The notes below the pieces were generated by a model that saw only the letters and a program-made list of their open reading frames with translations, ran no database searches and was not told where the DNA came from. Shown piece after piece: positions 26,062 to 33,646 of a stretch of DNA of 64,000 bases. The stretch covers positions 1,922,001-1,986,000 of the forward strand of contig OZ271855.1 of assembly GCA_965601955.1 (NCBI GenBank), written 5' to 3'. Position 1 is the first letter of the stretch. Each line of letters begins with the position of its first letter. Made by a program: the position numbers and the translations under genes. This stretch comes from RHLJ01 sp965601955 (GTDB lineage Bacteria > Bacteroidota > Rhodothermia > Balneolales > Balneolaceae).

Positions 26062-26757
26062 ATGGATATCTTATTCTATGCACCTGCCGAGGATTTCGAA
26101 AGCAACCTTAAGGTTGAGCTTAAAGGGCAAGAGGCAACGCATATTTCTAAAGTGCTGAGAAACGGCATTGGGGATACTATCAGCGTGGCTAACGGAAATG
26201 GAGAGATATTTTCCTGTGAAATCACGGAGATTAATCGTCATTCAGTTATAGCCAGATGTATAACTTCTTCAACCTTACTGGAACCTGCCATCAAAAAAAT
26301 CCTGGCGTTCGGAATAATCAAAAAAAGAGACCGGCTCGAATTTGCTGTAGAGAAGGCAGTTGAGTTGGGGGCATGGGAGATTTGTTTGTTTAATGCAGAT
26401 CATTCTGAACGAACAAAGATCAACAAAGAGCGTCTTGAAATGCTCATTACCAGCGCTTTTAAACAAAGCAGACGTTCCTGGTTGCCTAAACTTAAACTCT
26501 TTGATTCAATAGACGATGTGCTTCAGTATCATGTTGAAGCCAACATAGTGATGGCTCATGAAAAAGTGGATCAGGTATCAAGAGTAGAAGAACTGAAAAA
26601 GGGGGGTAATGTATTATTTATAGGCCCTGAAGGGGGTTTTTCAGATCGGGAGGTTCAGCTTATTGAAGAAAAGAAAGGGAATATTGTCTCTTTAGGGGCA
26701 AACCGATTAAGAGCTGAAACAGCAGTTACAGCTCTACTTTCCCAGTATTTGTTCTAA
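26062..26757 (+). CDS. rsmE: 16S rRNA (uracil(1498)-N(3))-methyltransferase
   Basis: RsmE methylates U1498 of 16S rRNA using S-adenosylmethionine. The 231-residue SPOUT-fold protein has an N-terminal PUA-like part (EATHISKVLRNGIGD) and the knot signatures LEFAVEKAVELG, RSWLPKL, NVLFIGPEGGFSDREV and LGANRLRAETAVTAL. The ATG at 26062 is preferred to a TTG immediately upstream (26059). Its last four bases overlap the end of the convergent gene at 26754-27164. Confidence 0.93.
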   Translation: MDILFYAPAEDFESNLKVELKGQEATHISKVLRNGIGDTISVANGNGEIFSCEITEINRHSVIARCITSSTLLEPAIKKILAFGIIKKRDRLEFAVEKAVELGAWEICLFNADHSERTKINKERLEMLITSAFKQSRRSWLPKLKLFDSIDDVLQYHVEANIVMAHEKVDQVSRVEELKKGGNVLFIGPEGGFSDREVQLIEEKKGNIVSLGANRLRAETAVTALLSQYLF

Positions 26758-27164
26758 AAAGGAGAGATATCTGGTTCGATGAAATCCTGTTTAGCTTCTT
26801 TTGAAGAAAAGATATCGATGCTATAATGGGAGTCTAGTAACTCTTTAAACCTGGATTTAAGCTGAGGGAATTCTTTGATGAATTCTTCAAAAGTACTTGA
26901 TGTCGATTTTAACATGAAGTGATTTACAGCTTTAACAGCTGCTTCAGTAACAGTTCGATTAAATTTTGAACCAGCGCCTAATGACTCAGCATATTTTTTG
27001 ATCTGTCCATTCATATTCTCAATAGCATTATCGATGCCATAGTTATGAATGTGAATCCATGCAAGCCTCAGATGGGCTTCATGAGTGAACAAAGCAGGAG
27101 CCAGGGTACAATCCTGGAATTGTTGTTCAAAGGTTGAATCGTTGAGCTTATAATGTTCTTCCAT
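26754..27164 (-). CDS. Conserved-type protein of unknown function, coupled to metallothionein-like peptide
   Basis: This 136-residue soluble protein is predicted to be mostly helical, with no signal peptide or membrane segment. Notable residues are THEAHLRLAWIHIHNYG (about 28-44), AESLGAGSKFNRTVTEAAVKAVNHFM (about 60-85) and an acidic C-terminus. I do not recognise the family. The histidines in the first motif could bind metal, but that is conjecture. Its ATG (27164) directly follows the TAG of the cysteine-rich peptide gene with no intervening base, which indicates translational coupling. Confidence 0.85.
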   Translation of the reverse strand: MEEHYKLNDSTFEQQFQDCTLAPALFTHEAHLRLAWIHIHNYGIDNAIENMNGQIKKYAESLGAGSKFNRTVTEAAVKAVNHFMLKSTSSTFEEFIKEFPQLKSRFKELLDSHYSIDIFSSKEAKQDFIEPDISPF

Positions 27165-27284
27165 CTAGCTACAGCAAGAACAGGTGGAACAATCGCAAGT
27201 ATTGCAGGAGCAAGCTTTGGATTTGCAGTTCTTACAGTTGCAAGAAGAACATGTGCAGTTAGTGCACTCACAATTTGATTTCAT
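27165..27284 (-). CDS. Cysteine-rich metallothionein-like peptide, 39 residues
   Basis: This short ORF encodes 39 residues, 14 of them cysteine: positions 5, 7, 10, 12, 15, 17, 20, 25, 27, 30, 32, 35, 37 and 38. The spacing is a regular CxC-x2 array in two blocks (C5-C20 and C25-C38) separated by KSKA. There are no aromatic residues; the rest are Ser, Asn, Thr and Lys. This is the composition of metallothioneins and points to binding of Zn, Cu or Cd in thiolate clusters. It does not match the bacterial SmtA/BmtA pattern I know, and the regularity resembles short fungal or synthetic types. The stop abuts the ATG of the 136-residue gene. A possible Bacteroidota -7 box lies at 27311-27318. Confidence 0.85.
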   Translation of the reverse strand: MKSNCECTNCTCSSCNCKNCKSKACSCNTCDCSTCSCCS

Positions 27285-27310
27285 AGCATTAGCTTATTTA
27301 TTGACCTTCG

Positions 27311-27318
27311 CAAAATTA
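27311..27318 (-). promoter_or_regulatory. Possible -7 promoter box for the metallothionein-like gene
   Basis: On the minus strand this reads TAATTTTG, an exact fit to the TAnnTTTG consensus described for Bacteroidota promoters. A transcript starting about seven bases downstream would have a leader of roughly 20 bases before the ATG at 27284. No clear -33 TTTG was found, so this is weak support. Confidence 0.35.
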
Positions 27319-27339
27319 GCTAAAAAGTACTGTGAATAG

Positions 27340-27687
27340 CTATCTTTTTTTCTTCTTACTAGAGTTAGCCTTTGGATTGAATTCAAGACAAAGGTCAATC
27401 CAGAACTCGAGATCTTCCTCACGATCAAGGCCAAGTTGATTTACATAAGTATAGCCTTTCATTTTTCTCCCGGTAAAATCCATTGGCCGAACGCTCTGCT
27501 TACCCTGAACAGAAGCTTCTGCTTCTTCTCCAATTCGAGCCATTAATTCCTCTTTTATAATACCTATGCACATCTTGTCATCTACAAGAATGCACAATCC
27601 TCCAAACATCTTTTTCTCTTCAAAGATTACCCCTTTTTGGTCTAATACCGATCTAATTCGATCGGCAAGTACTTCATCATAAGCCAT
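27340..27687 (-). CDS. TfoX N-terminal domain protein
   Basis: The 115-residue protein matches the TfoX_N domain: DRIRSVLDQKGVIFEEKKMFGGLCILVDDKMCIGI, then RIG, DFTGRKMKGYTYV and EFWIDLCLEFNPKA. It lacks the C-terminal TfoX domain found in the competence regulator, so a role in natural transformation should not be assumed; single-domain forms are common and uncharacterised. A lysine-rich tail (KKKKR) ends the protein. Confidence 0.85.
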   Translation of the reverse strand: MAYDEVLADRIRSVLDQKGVIFEEKKMFGGLCILVDDKMCIGIIKEELMARIGEEAEASVQGKQSVRPMDFTGRKMKGYTYVNQLGLDREEDLEFWIDLCLEFNPKANSSKKKKR

Positions 27688-27737
27688 GTTTACTCCATTT
27701 TAGCGTATAACAAATAGGCTTCTGTAAAGGGGACATC

Positions 27738-28463
27738 CTATATTAGCTCGCTATACATCTTCCTGACCTGTAGATCCCCAAATCCATATTCTGGCATTTC
27801 TTTTGAAAACGCTCTGAATACTTCTCCAAAACTTGAAGTGGGATTATCAGAAATAAAATTCTCTATGAAACGCTGAGGTTTTTGTTCATTAACCAGGTTT
27901 ACTAATGCACTAACTGGTACTGATATCCAGGGGAAATCCGAATTCAGTTCTCCTGAAAATTTAAGAACCTGCTCTACATTTCCAGTTTTGTACGAAGACC
28001 AAAGATCGGTAAAGTAGGAGAGATGTTCGGGGGTGATGGAAACCTTCTTCTCAAATAGTTCCTGAAGTCCGTCTTCTGAATAAGCAGCAAAACCCCATTG
28101 AGTTAGTGTCTCCGGCCGAACTAGGTAAAGTCTATTTATTCGGTCTTGGTTAAAAATAAGGTGGCACACAAACCATAGGTTTACCTGACAAAACAAATCG
28201 TCTTCAAACCATAAAGCTATTTCCTCTCCATTTGGAATCGACTCGACCCTTTTCAACTCCGGTAGAACATCAGTGGAATATTCAATATCGGTGACTTCAG
28301 GGTATGTTTTGCTGAGGTATTGGTCTCTGGTATATGCAAACTCATTCAATGTATCTCCCTCAAGATCTCCATCAATCAAGCATTCTCGCATTACAATGGA
28401 TTCACCATCAATTTGTTTAGGGAATCTTTCAAGGAGAGCGTCTCCATTTAGAATATGGATCAT
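27738..28463 (-). CDS. DUF1835 domain-containing protein
   Basis: The 241-residue protein begins MIHILNGDALLERFPKQIDG and continues ECLIDGDLEGDTLNEFAYTRDQYL and EIALWFEDDLFCQVNLWFVC, which are the DUF1835 signatures. The biochemical role of this family is unknown. The gene lies 36 bp downstream of the thioesterase gene on the same strand and may be cotranscribed with it. Confidence 0.85.
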   Translation of the reverse strand: MIHILNGDALLERFPKQIDGESIVMRECLIDGDLEGDTLNEFAYTRDQYLSKTYPEVTDIEYSTDVLPELKRVESIPNGEEIALWFEDDLFCQVNLWFVCHLIFNQDRINRLYLVRPETLTQWGFAAYSEDGLQELFEKKVSITPEHLSYFTDLWSSYKTGNVEQVLKFSGELNSDFPWISVPVSALVNLVNEQKPQRFIENFISDNPTSSFGEVFRAFSKEMPEYGFGDLQVRKMYSELI

Positions 28464-28499
28464 AGTAACCTGCCAGTTCTAATTGATGGTTAGGGGAGG

Positions 28500-28985
28500 T
28501 TAAGAAGCTCGGGCGTATTTTATTGTTAAAAATCGTCCTCTTTCTTCGAAAGATGTTTGCTCTACCGGATTAATGACTTTTTTGAACAGTCCCATAAAAC
28601 GTTCATCATGAGTTTCAGCTTTTTGGGTAGTAATGTTGAAGTGTACGAAGCTAACCCAGGCAAAAGCTTTAATATGTGTTTGGTCTTTATTCCACATGAC
28701 CAACTCCACTGTTAACTGCTTATTGGAAAACTTGATGAGTTGAGATTCAATACACACTTCTTCCATGTTGTGCGCTGGATTGATATAACTGATCTGATTA
28801 CTTCTTACCACCCAGCTTTTCCCATACTGCTTCGCTTCCTCATAAACATCCAGGTTATAATGCTCAATAAGTTGATCTTCGCGAGCATTTAAAAAGTAAT
28901 CAATATATCGGGAGTTGTTTAGATGGTTAAAGGGGTCACAGTCCTGGAATCGAATTTTTCTGGTGCTGGTTAGTACTTTTTTCAT
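28500..28985 (-). CDS. Acyl-CoA thioesterase, hotdog fold
   Basis: This 161-residue 4HBT-type hotdog protein carries IRFQDCDPFNHLNNSRYIDYFLNAREDQL, where the Asp and the HLNN segment correspond to the catalytic region of YbgC/FadM-like thioesterases. It should hydrolyse acyl-CoA or acyl-ACP esters in the cytoplasm. A perfect 14-bp palindrome lies 10 bp upstream of its ATG, matching one upstream of the adjacent tetR gene, so repression by that regulator is likely. Confidence 0.87.
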   Translation of the reverse strand: MKKVLTSTRKIRFQDCDPFNHLNNSRYIDYFLNAREDQLIEHYNLDVYEEAKQYGKSWVVRSNQISYINPAHNMEEVCIESQLIKFSNKQLTVELVMWNKDQTHIKAFAWVSFVHFNITTQKAETHDERFMGLFKKVINPVEQTSFEERGRFLTIKYARAS

Positions 28986-28995
28986 AATTGAGTAA

Positions 28996-29009
28996 ATACC
29001 GATCGGTAT
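28996..29009. promoter_or_regulatory. Palindromic operator between tetR and thioesterase gene
   Basis: ATACCGATCGGTAT is a perfect 14-bp palindrome. It lies between the tetR stop codon and the thioesterase start. Nearly the same sequence occurs upstream of tetR at 632-651 in the 29-kb block (29632-29651). A shared binding site for the TetR protein is the simplest explanation. Confidence 0.75.
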
Positions 29010-29027
29010 ATTAGAGGTTAAAATTTT

Positions 29028-29615
29028 TTAGGCTATAATCTTTTCTTTGATCATGGTATCAAGGTGATCCATCATGCTAACCAGGTAAGTACGATCATCA
29101 TGAGTAGTGGCCATAAATACGCTTCCTTCAAGCATGGAGTAGATATTTCTTGCAGTTTTTCCGATATCAAGTTCTTTTTTAAACTCACCACTTTTTGTTC
29201 CAAGTAGGAGAATATCTGCAATGCTATCCTCCAGTTTTTTAGCTGTAATGCGAACCAATTTGAAAAGTACAGGATTTACAAAACGCGTGTCAGAACCCAC
29301 GTTTAGTATGGGGCATCCACCGGAATCCTTTGTTAAATCATAATATCCTCGATAAAAGTTGGTAATCGAGAATAACTTATCAGTGGCTCGATCTACTTTA
29401 TTAAAGCCTAAGGAAATTTGGGTGATAACAGATCTCACATTGTATTTGAAAGCTTCGACGGCAAGCTGCTCCTTATTTTTGAAGTTACCGTATATCGCTC
29501 CTTTAGTCATACCGGTAGCAGTAGTTAGATCTGATAAACTGGTTCCTACATACCCCTTTCTGTTAAAAATAGGAGCTACTGTTTGGATGATATATTCGTC
29601 AGTTGCGATAGTAAT
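29028..29615 (-). CDS. TetR family transcriptional regulator, apparent non-ATG start
   Basis: The reading frame encodes a full TetR DNA-binding domain (DEYIIQTVAPIFNRKGY, then SLSDLTTATGMTKGAIYGNF and KNKEQLAVEAF), followed by a helical ligand-binding domain (about 195 residues overall). The only ATG in the frame (29510) lies inside the recognition helix and would delete most of the HTH. Between the upstream in-frame TAA and the HTH there is no ATG, GTG, TTG or CTG; the only candidates are ATT at 29615 and downstream ATC/ATT codons. I give the ATT start as the most sensible. A frameshift or base error is the alternative. Palindromes on both sides suggest autoregulation and control of the thioesterase. 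Confidence 0.78.
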   Translation of the reverse strand: MTIATDEYIIQTVAPIFNRKGYVGTSLSDLTTATGMTKGAIYGNFKNKEQLAVEAFKYNVRSVITQISLGFNKVDRATDKLFSITNFYRGYYDLTKDSGGCPILNVGSDTRFVNPVLFKLVRITAKKLEDSIADILLLGTKSGEFKKELDIGKTARNIYSMLEGSVFMATTHDDRTYLVSMMDHLDTMIKEKIIA

Positions 29616-29631
29616 TGATTAATGAAGAGAG

Positions 29632-29651
29632 AATATACCGATTGGTATATT
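29632..29651. promoter_or_regulatory. Palindromic operator upstream of tetR
   Basis: AATATACCGATTGGTATATT is an inverted repeat with eight paired bases per arm around a GATT centre. It starts 17 bp before the proposed tetR start and resembles the palindrome ahead of the thioesterase gene. It sits in the 51-bp gap after the lycopene cyclase stop codon. Confidence 0.75.
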
Positions 29652-29666
29652 TAATGCAAAAAAATA

Positions 29667-30830
29667 TCAGAACTTTGGGTTTCTACTAATAGCTTTAATG
29701 AAAGGCATCGGGGGCACACTACTCATTATTCTTAAATCTTCGAGAAAATTGGTCTCCTCAGAGAGGAAATCGAAGACCTTATCAATGCTGTTATTCTTGA
29801 ATAAGTCTCTAAACACGCGGATTGAAGTAGAAGGCTGTTTATCTAAAATGTGTAGAAGTAATAAATCGTAGTATCTAAACCTGTTTTTAGGAAGGTTTGG
29901 AGAAGAAATTCCTTTGTCACTAATCAACGTTTTTGCCAATTCCTGAACAAATTTTTGAACTCTCAGAAAAGTGTATCCCGTGCTGGCTTTTGTAAGCCCA
30001 CCATTGGTCCCAATGTTAAATATTCGGTCGGTATAAGTAACGGGATATACCTTATCGCTCATGGGTATTTCTCCATACTCTTTGCGTTTTACTTCGTAGT
30101 CATCCCGGTCCAGGTTGTAGGTGTTTTTTAAGTACTCTCTTACTTTATCCTTATAATCTTTCTTCTTCTCGAAAGTTTTTCTCGAGAATACTGTGTATTC
30201 AACCAGCGCACGATTATTGAGAAAGGGGAGTACATAGGTGAATGCAATTCCATCCGAGAAGGATTCATCGAAATCCATAATGGTAAAACACCCCGGGTCA
30301 AATACAGGAATCGTAGTTTTGATTTCTAATCCATAGAAATGCTGGATTAACGGGTACTTTACTTTCCTTTTAGATGCTGGCTGAAAAATGCTCTGGAAGA
30401 TATAATCTGCAAGAAATGTCTCACTTGATTTAGTAACCATTGCAGCTTTTTTTTTGTTAGAAGAAAAGTCCAATACGCTTTCTTCTAGTAAGGTGAAATT
30501 GGAATGCTTTTTTATTTCAGTAAGCACGTACTCCTTAAAATCACTTTCTCTGATACAATGATATTGGTATTTATTCATATAGAGAAAGGAGTCAAACTCA
30601 GAAGCAGAGAAATAGGTTTTTCTCCAGCTTTTATAAATGATTTCTGAGAAAGGAGGGGGGGCAGAATCCCAAAAGCACCATGTTTTTTTATTGCTAGGTG
30701 CAAAAGTAGAATCGACAACAAGCACTTTTTTCTTGTACCCGCCTTTGGCTAAATGCCATGCCAGGCTCAAACCGGAAAGTCCACCACCAGCAATAATGAT
30801 ATCAAAATTGTTAGTGCTCAAAATGCACAT
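29667..30830 (-). CDS. crtY: Lycopene beta-cyclase family flavoprotein
   Basis: The 387-residue protein starts with an FAD-binding motif (FDIIIAGGGLSGLSLAWHLAKGG, about 9-31) and continues VVDSTFAPSNKKTWCFWD, then FDPGCFTIMDFD, AFTYVLPF, VEYTVFS, YGEIPMSD and NIGTNGGLTKASTGYTF. These are CrtY/lycopene cyclase signatures. The enzyme would close the rings of lycopene to give beta-carotene or related pigments. No other carotenoid gene is in view. Its 5' end overlaps the nitrilase gene by 20 bp, so the two are probably cotranscribed. Confidence 0.9.
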   Translation of the reverse strand: MCILSTNNFDIIIAGGGLSGLSLAWHLAKGGYKKKVLVVDSTFAPSNKKTWCFWDSAPPPFSEIIYKSWRKTYFSASEFDSFLYMNKYQYHCIRESDFKEYVLTEIKKHSNFTLLEESVLDFSSNKKKAAMVTKSSETFLADYIFQSIFQPASKRKVKYPLIQHFYGLEIKTTIPVFDPGCFTIMDFDESFSDGIAFTYVLPFLNNRALVEYTVFSRKTFEKKKDYKDKVREYLKNTYNLDRDDYEVKRKEYGEIPMSDKVYPVTYTDRIFNIGTNGGLTKASTGYTFLRVQKFVQELAKTLISDKGISSPNLPKNRFRYYDLLLLHILDKQPSTSIRVFRDLFKNNSIDKVFDFLSEETNFLEDLRIMSSVPPMPFIKAISRNPKF

Positions 30831-31809
30831 TTATTTTTTTGCGGGTATCAACGGTAAGTTGAAAAACATCAGGGCGAGAATAATGCCCATTTGTATCAAG
30901 GAATAGATTTCCTTCGCTTAATCTGGCTATATCCAGCTCAACTGAAATAATGCCGCTTTTTTCCTGTAAAGGGTCTTTTAGGTAAGAGGTATCCGGGTTT
31001 ATGACGGCGCTTCCTCCTTTAAGAACAAATTCATCAGATGCTACGGGAATGCTTTCAATTAGCTCCAGTGCAGTTTTATCAGAATCATTTTTAGAAACCG
31101 AATGAATCCCTTTCAGCATTTCCCCTTTGGTAAGAGTACATCCCGCTGCTATTACATAACATTGAGCTTCAAATGCATACTGCCTACTGGCTATCTGATG
31201 GAGATCTTTCACCATGGGCCACTGCGCGATATGTACGTGCTCACCTAACTGGTGCATGGCTGCCCGGGCCATGGGCATCCAATGTTCCCAGCATACTAAT
31301 CCGCCGACTTGCACCTTTTCGTGTTCTACAACAGCTAAGGTACTGCCATCTCCCATTCCCCAAATCAAGCGTTCGGTATAAGTAGGCATCAATTTTCGAT
31401 GTAAGTCATAGCTGCCGTCTGGCTTGAAATAAAAGATAGTATTATAGAGTGTGCGTCCCAATCGTTCATGGGCTCCCATCACAACCAGGCAATTATTTTC
31501 TACAGCTGCATTCTGAAGAGTCTTGAAATGTTCATCCCCAATAGAAATAGAATTTTCGAATAGAATCTTGAATAAAGCTTTAGCTGGTGGGTGATCCCAT
31601 AATCCTGCATTTGGTGCATAATCCAACCATACCGGGTACCCAGGAAGCCAGGTTTCGGGGAATACAATTAATCTTGATCCTTGTGATGCAGCCTCATTAA
31701 TATACCTGGTGGCTAATACAACACTTTCGGGGAGATTAAGGAAAACAGGAGGATGCTGAACTACAGCAACTTTATATGTTGAGCTCAAGTTTTTTTGATT
31801 TCTACTCAC
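30811..31809 (-). CDS. Nitrilase / carbon-nitrogen hydrolase family protein
   Basis: The 332-residue protein has the catalytic triad of the nitrilase superfamily: E52 in VFPETWLPGYP, K139 in LHRKLMPT and C173 in GGLVCWEHWMP. The FPETW, CWEHWMP and RQYAFEAQCYVIAAG context is that of true nitrilases (branch 1), hydrolysing R-CN to acid and ammonia, rather than amidases. Length is normal. Only 45 bp separate its start from the divergent threonine aldolase start at 31855. The 3' end overlaps crtY by 20 bp, an odd pairing with no known pathway link. Confidence 0.9.
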   Translation of the reverse strand: MSRNQKNLSSTYKVAVVQHPPVFLNLPESVVLATRYINEAASQGSRLIVFPETWLPGYPVWLDYAPNAGLWDHPPAKALFKILFENSISIGDEHFKTLQNAAVENNCLVVMGAHERLGRTLYNTIFYFKPDGSYDLHRKLMPTYTERLIWGMGDGSTLAVVEHEKVQVGGLVCWEHWMPMARAAMHQLGEHVHIAQWPMVKDLHQIASRQYAFEAQCYVIAAGCTLTKGEMLKGIHSVSKNDSDKTALELIESIPVASDEFVLKGGSAVINPDTSYLKDPLQEKSGIISVELDIARLSEGNLFLDTNGHYSRPDVFQLTVDTRKKINVHFEH

Positions 31810-31854
31810 GAGGTAATGAGTATATTTGATCCGATTGAAAAAGCAAAATACAAA

Positions 31855-32871
31855 ATGATTGATTTACGAAGTGATACAGTTACCAGCCCAACAAAAGGTA
31901 TGCTCGAAGCGATGATGAAAGCTGAGCTTGGTGATGATGTTTTTGGGGAAGATCCTACGGTAAATAGATTCCAGGAAAAAGTAGCTGCATTATTCGGAAT
32001 GGAAGCTGGTTTATTTGTGCCAAGCGGAACCATGAGCAATCAGCTGGGAATTAGAATACTCACTGAACCAGGAGATGAAATTCTGATTGATGAAAAGGGG
32101 CATATATATAATTATGAAACCGGTGGGGTAGCTTTTTTATCGGGAATACAAATAAAGCCTCTTTATGGGACCAAGGGAAAGCTATTTGTTGAACATGTTC
32201 AACATCAGGTAAAGGGAGCTTTTGACTGGGAAGCGAAGACTAAAGTGCTTTGCCTGGAGAATACGACCAATAAGGGCGGCGGAGTTTGTTATTCGGAAGA
32301 AGAATTATTGGCATTAAAAGAATTTGCCAATCAACATGAACTTTATGTTCATTTGGACGGAGCACGGATTTGGAATGCGATAACTGCAACTGGTATTAAA
32401 CCGGAGTTCTTTGCACAGATAGCAGATACTATCTCTGTTTGTTTTAGCAAAGGATTGGGAGCACCGGTCGGGTCTATACTGTTATCAAGTAAAGAACGGA
32501 TAGCTAAAGCTCGAAGATTTCGCAAGATGTGGGGAGGAGGAATGAGGCAAATCGGGCTGCTGGCCGCCGCCGCTGATTACGCCTTAGAAAACCACTGGGA
32601 CTTACTCAAAACTGATCACGAAAGGGCCAGAGCATTTGCACAAGTGGTTTCGAATTGCTCAACATTAAGTATCGATTTGGAATCTGTTGAGACGAATATT
32701 GTAATGTTTGACACTTTAGAAAAGAGCGCAGTAGAAGTAGTAGCAGAGCTGGAACAGCAAGGGGTCAGAATGGTGCCATTTGGACAGAATACAATTCGAG
32801 CCACTTTTCACCATCAGGCAGGTGATAATGATCTGGAGAAAGTGAATTCCATCTTCAAGAAATTATTCTAA
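31855..32871 (+). CDS. ltaE: Low-specificity L-threonine aldolase
   Basis: This PLP enzyme cleaves L-threonine or allo-threonine to glycine and acetaldehyde. From this ATG the protein has 338 residues, starting with the family hallmark MIDLRSDTVTSPTKGM. Next come GDDVFGEDPTVNRFQ, HLDGARIWNA and the PLP lysine K199 in SVCFSKGLGAPVG. An upstream ATG at 31816 would add 13 residues and leave only 6 bp to the divergent nitrilase start, so it is less likely. The 3' end overlaps the convergent DUF6090 gene by four bases. Confidence 0.9.
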   Translation: MIDLRSDTVTSPTKGMLEAMMKAELGDDVFGEDPTVNRFQEKVAALFGMEAGLFVPSGTMSNQLGIRILTEPGDEILIDEKGHIYNYETGGVAFLSGIQIKPLYGTKGKLFVEHVQHQVKGAFDWEAKTKVLCLENTTNKGGGVCYSEEELLALKEFANQHELYVHLDGARIWNAITATGIKPEFFAQIADTISVCFSKGLGAPVGSILLSSKERIAKARRFRKMWGGGMRQIGLLAAAADYALENHWDLLKTDHERARAFAQVVSNCSTLSIDLESVETNIVMFDTLEKSAVEVVAELEQQGVRMVPFGQNTIRATFHHQAGDNDLEKVNSIFKKLF

Positions 32872-33593
32872 GAATCAGGCATTTTACTATCTATTGCAGA
32901 TATGATTTCCAGAGCTCCATTTTTAAATAGTACAAGCTCTGGAAGAAATATATCATAGGTCAAGAAATAGGCATTTGCTGCTCTATTCTTGTAATCTGGG
33001 TCTGTTGTGGCGTATTCGAGGAAACCTGTGAATTCAGTTCTTAAAACATAACCCATCCACCATTCATAGTTATTCTTCCAGTGCATAAAATTGTCTTCAA
33101 AATCTTTGGCTCTGAACTTGTCATCGACCTCGATTTCGAGTGTTCTTTCGGTATAAAAATCGATGATATTGGTCATGAGCGTGTCCTGGATATGCTCACT
33201 GTTACTTCTAAACTCACCCAGTAACGAAAATCCTCGTTTATCCATAGAAAACTCGGGGTAACCCATAAGCAAAAAAGCGGCTCTAGGGTATAGAGCATAA
33301 TCATCTTTAGAAAGTGAATCTCCCAATACTTTTCCATAAAGGTGTCGGGTTTCCTGGTGAAAGCCCAGGATTCGGTCGATATCAGCTATATCATTTTCAA
33401 GATCAGCTTTAACGATGGAATAGATGTTGAGTAGTTCTTTTTGGCTTTTTTTCTCCTCATTCCAATTATTGATGGAGACAGCGATTAAGATGCCAATTAC
33501 TACCAGGATTATTTCCCCAATCCCATATAATAGATAGGTAGTTAAAGAGCCGCCGTCTGCATTATCTCGCCGTAGTTTTCTTAAAAAGTTCAT
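32868..33593 (-). CDS. DUF6090 family membrane protein
   Basis: The 241-residue protein has a basic N-terminus (FLRKLRRDN), then LLYGIGEIILVVIGILIAVSINNWNEEKK, a transmembrane helix with the conserved motif of the DUF6090 family of Bacteroidota. The remainder is a soluble, mostly helical domain. Such proteins are common in this phylum and have no assigned function. It lies 53 bp after the LytTR response regulator on the same strand and may be the last gene of the ABC/M1 operon. Confidence 0.85.
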   Translation of the reverse strand: MNFLRKLRRDNADGGSLTTYLLYGIGEIILVVIGILIAVSINNWNEEKKSQKELLNIYSIVKADLENDIADIDRILGFHQETRHLYGKVLGDSLSKDDYALYPRAAFLLMGYPEFSMDKRGFSLLGEFRSNSEHIQDTLMTNIIDFYTERTLEIEVDDKFRAKDFEDNFMHWKNNYEWWMGYVLRTEFTGFLEYATTDPDYKNRAANAYFLTYDIFLPELVLFKNGALEIISAIDSKMPDS

Positions 33594-33646
33594 TTCAAAT
33601 AATTAGTACAACTGCTTAACTAAGAACTAAGCCAACAATCCTTCGC

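Noticed and set aside
27068..27271. 67-codon minus-strand ORF overlapping the cysteine-rich peptide gene
   Set aside because: It is a shadow in another frame, composed of a low-complexity Ala/Val/Leu sequence, and it runs into the coding sequence of the 136-residue gene. The 39-residue frame explains the region better.
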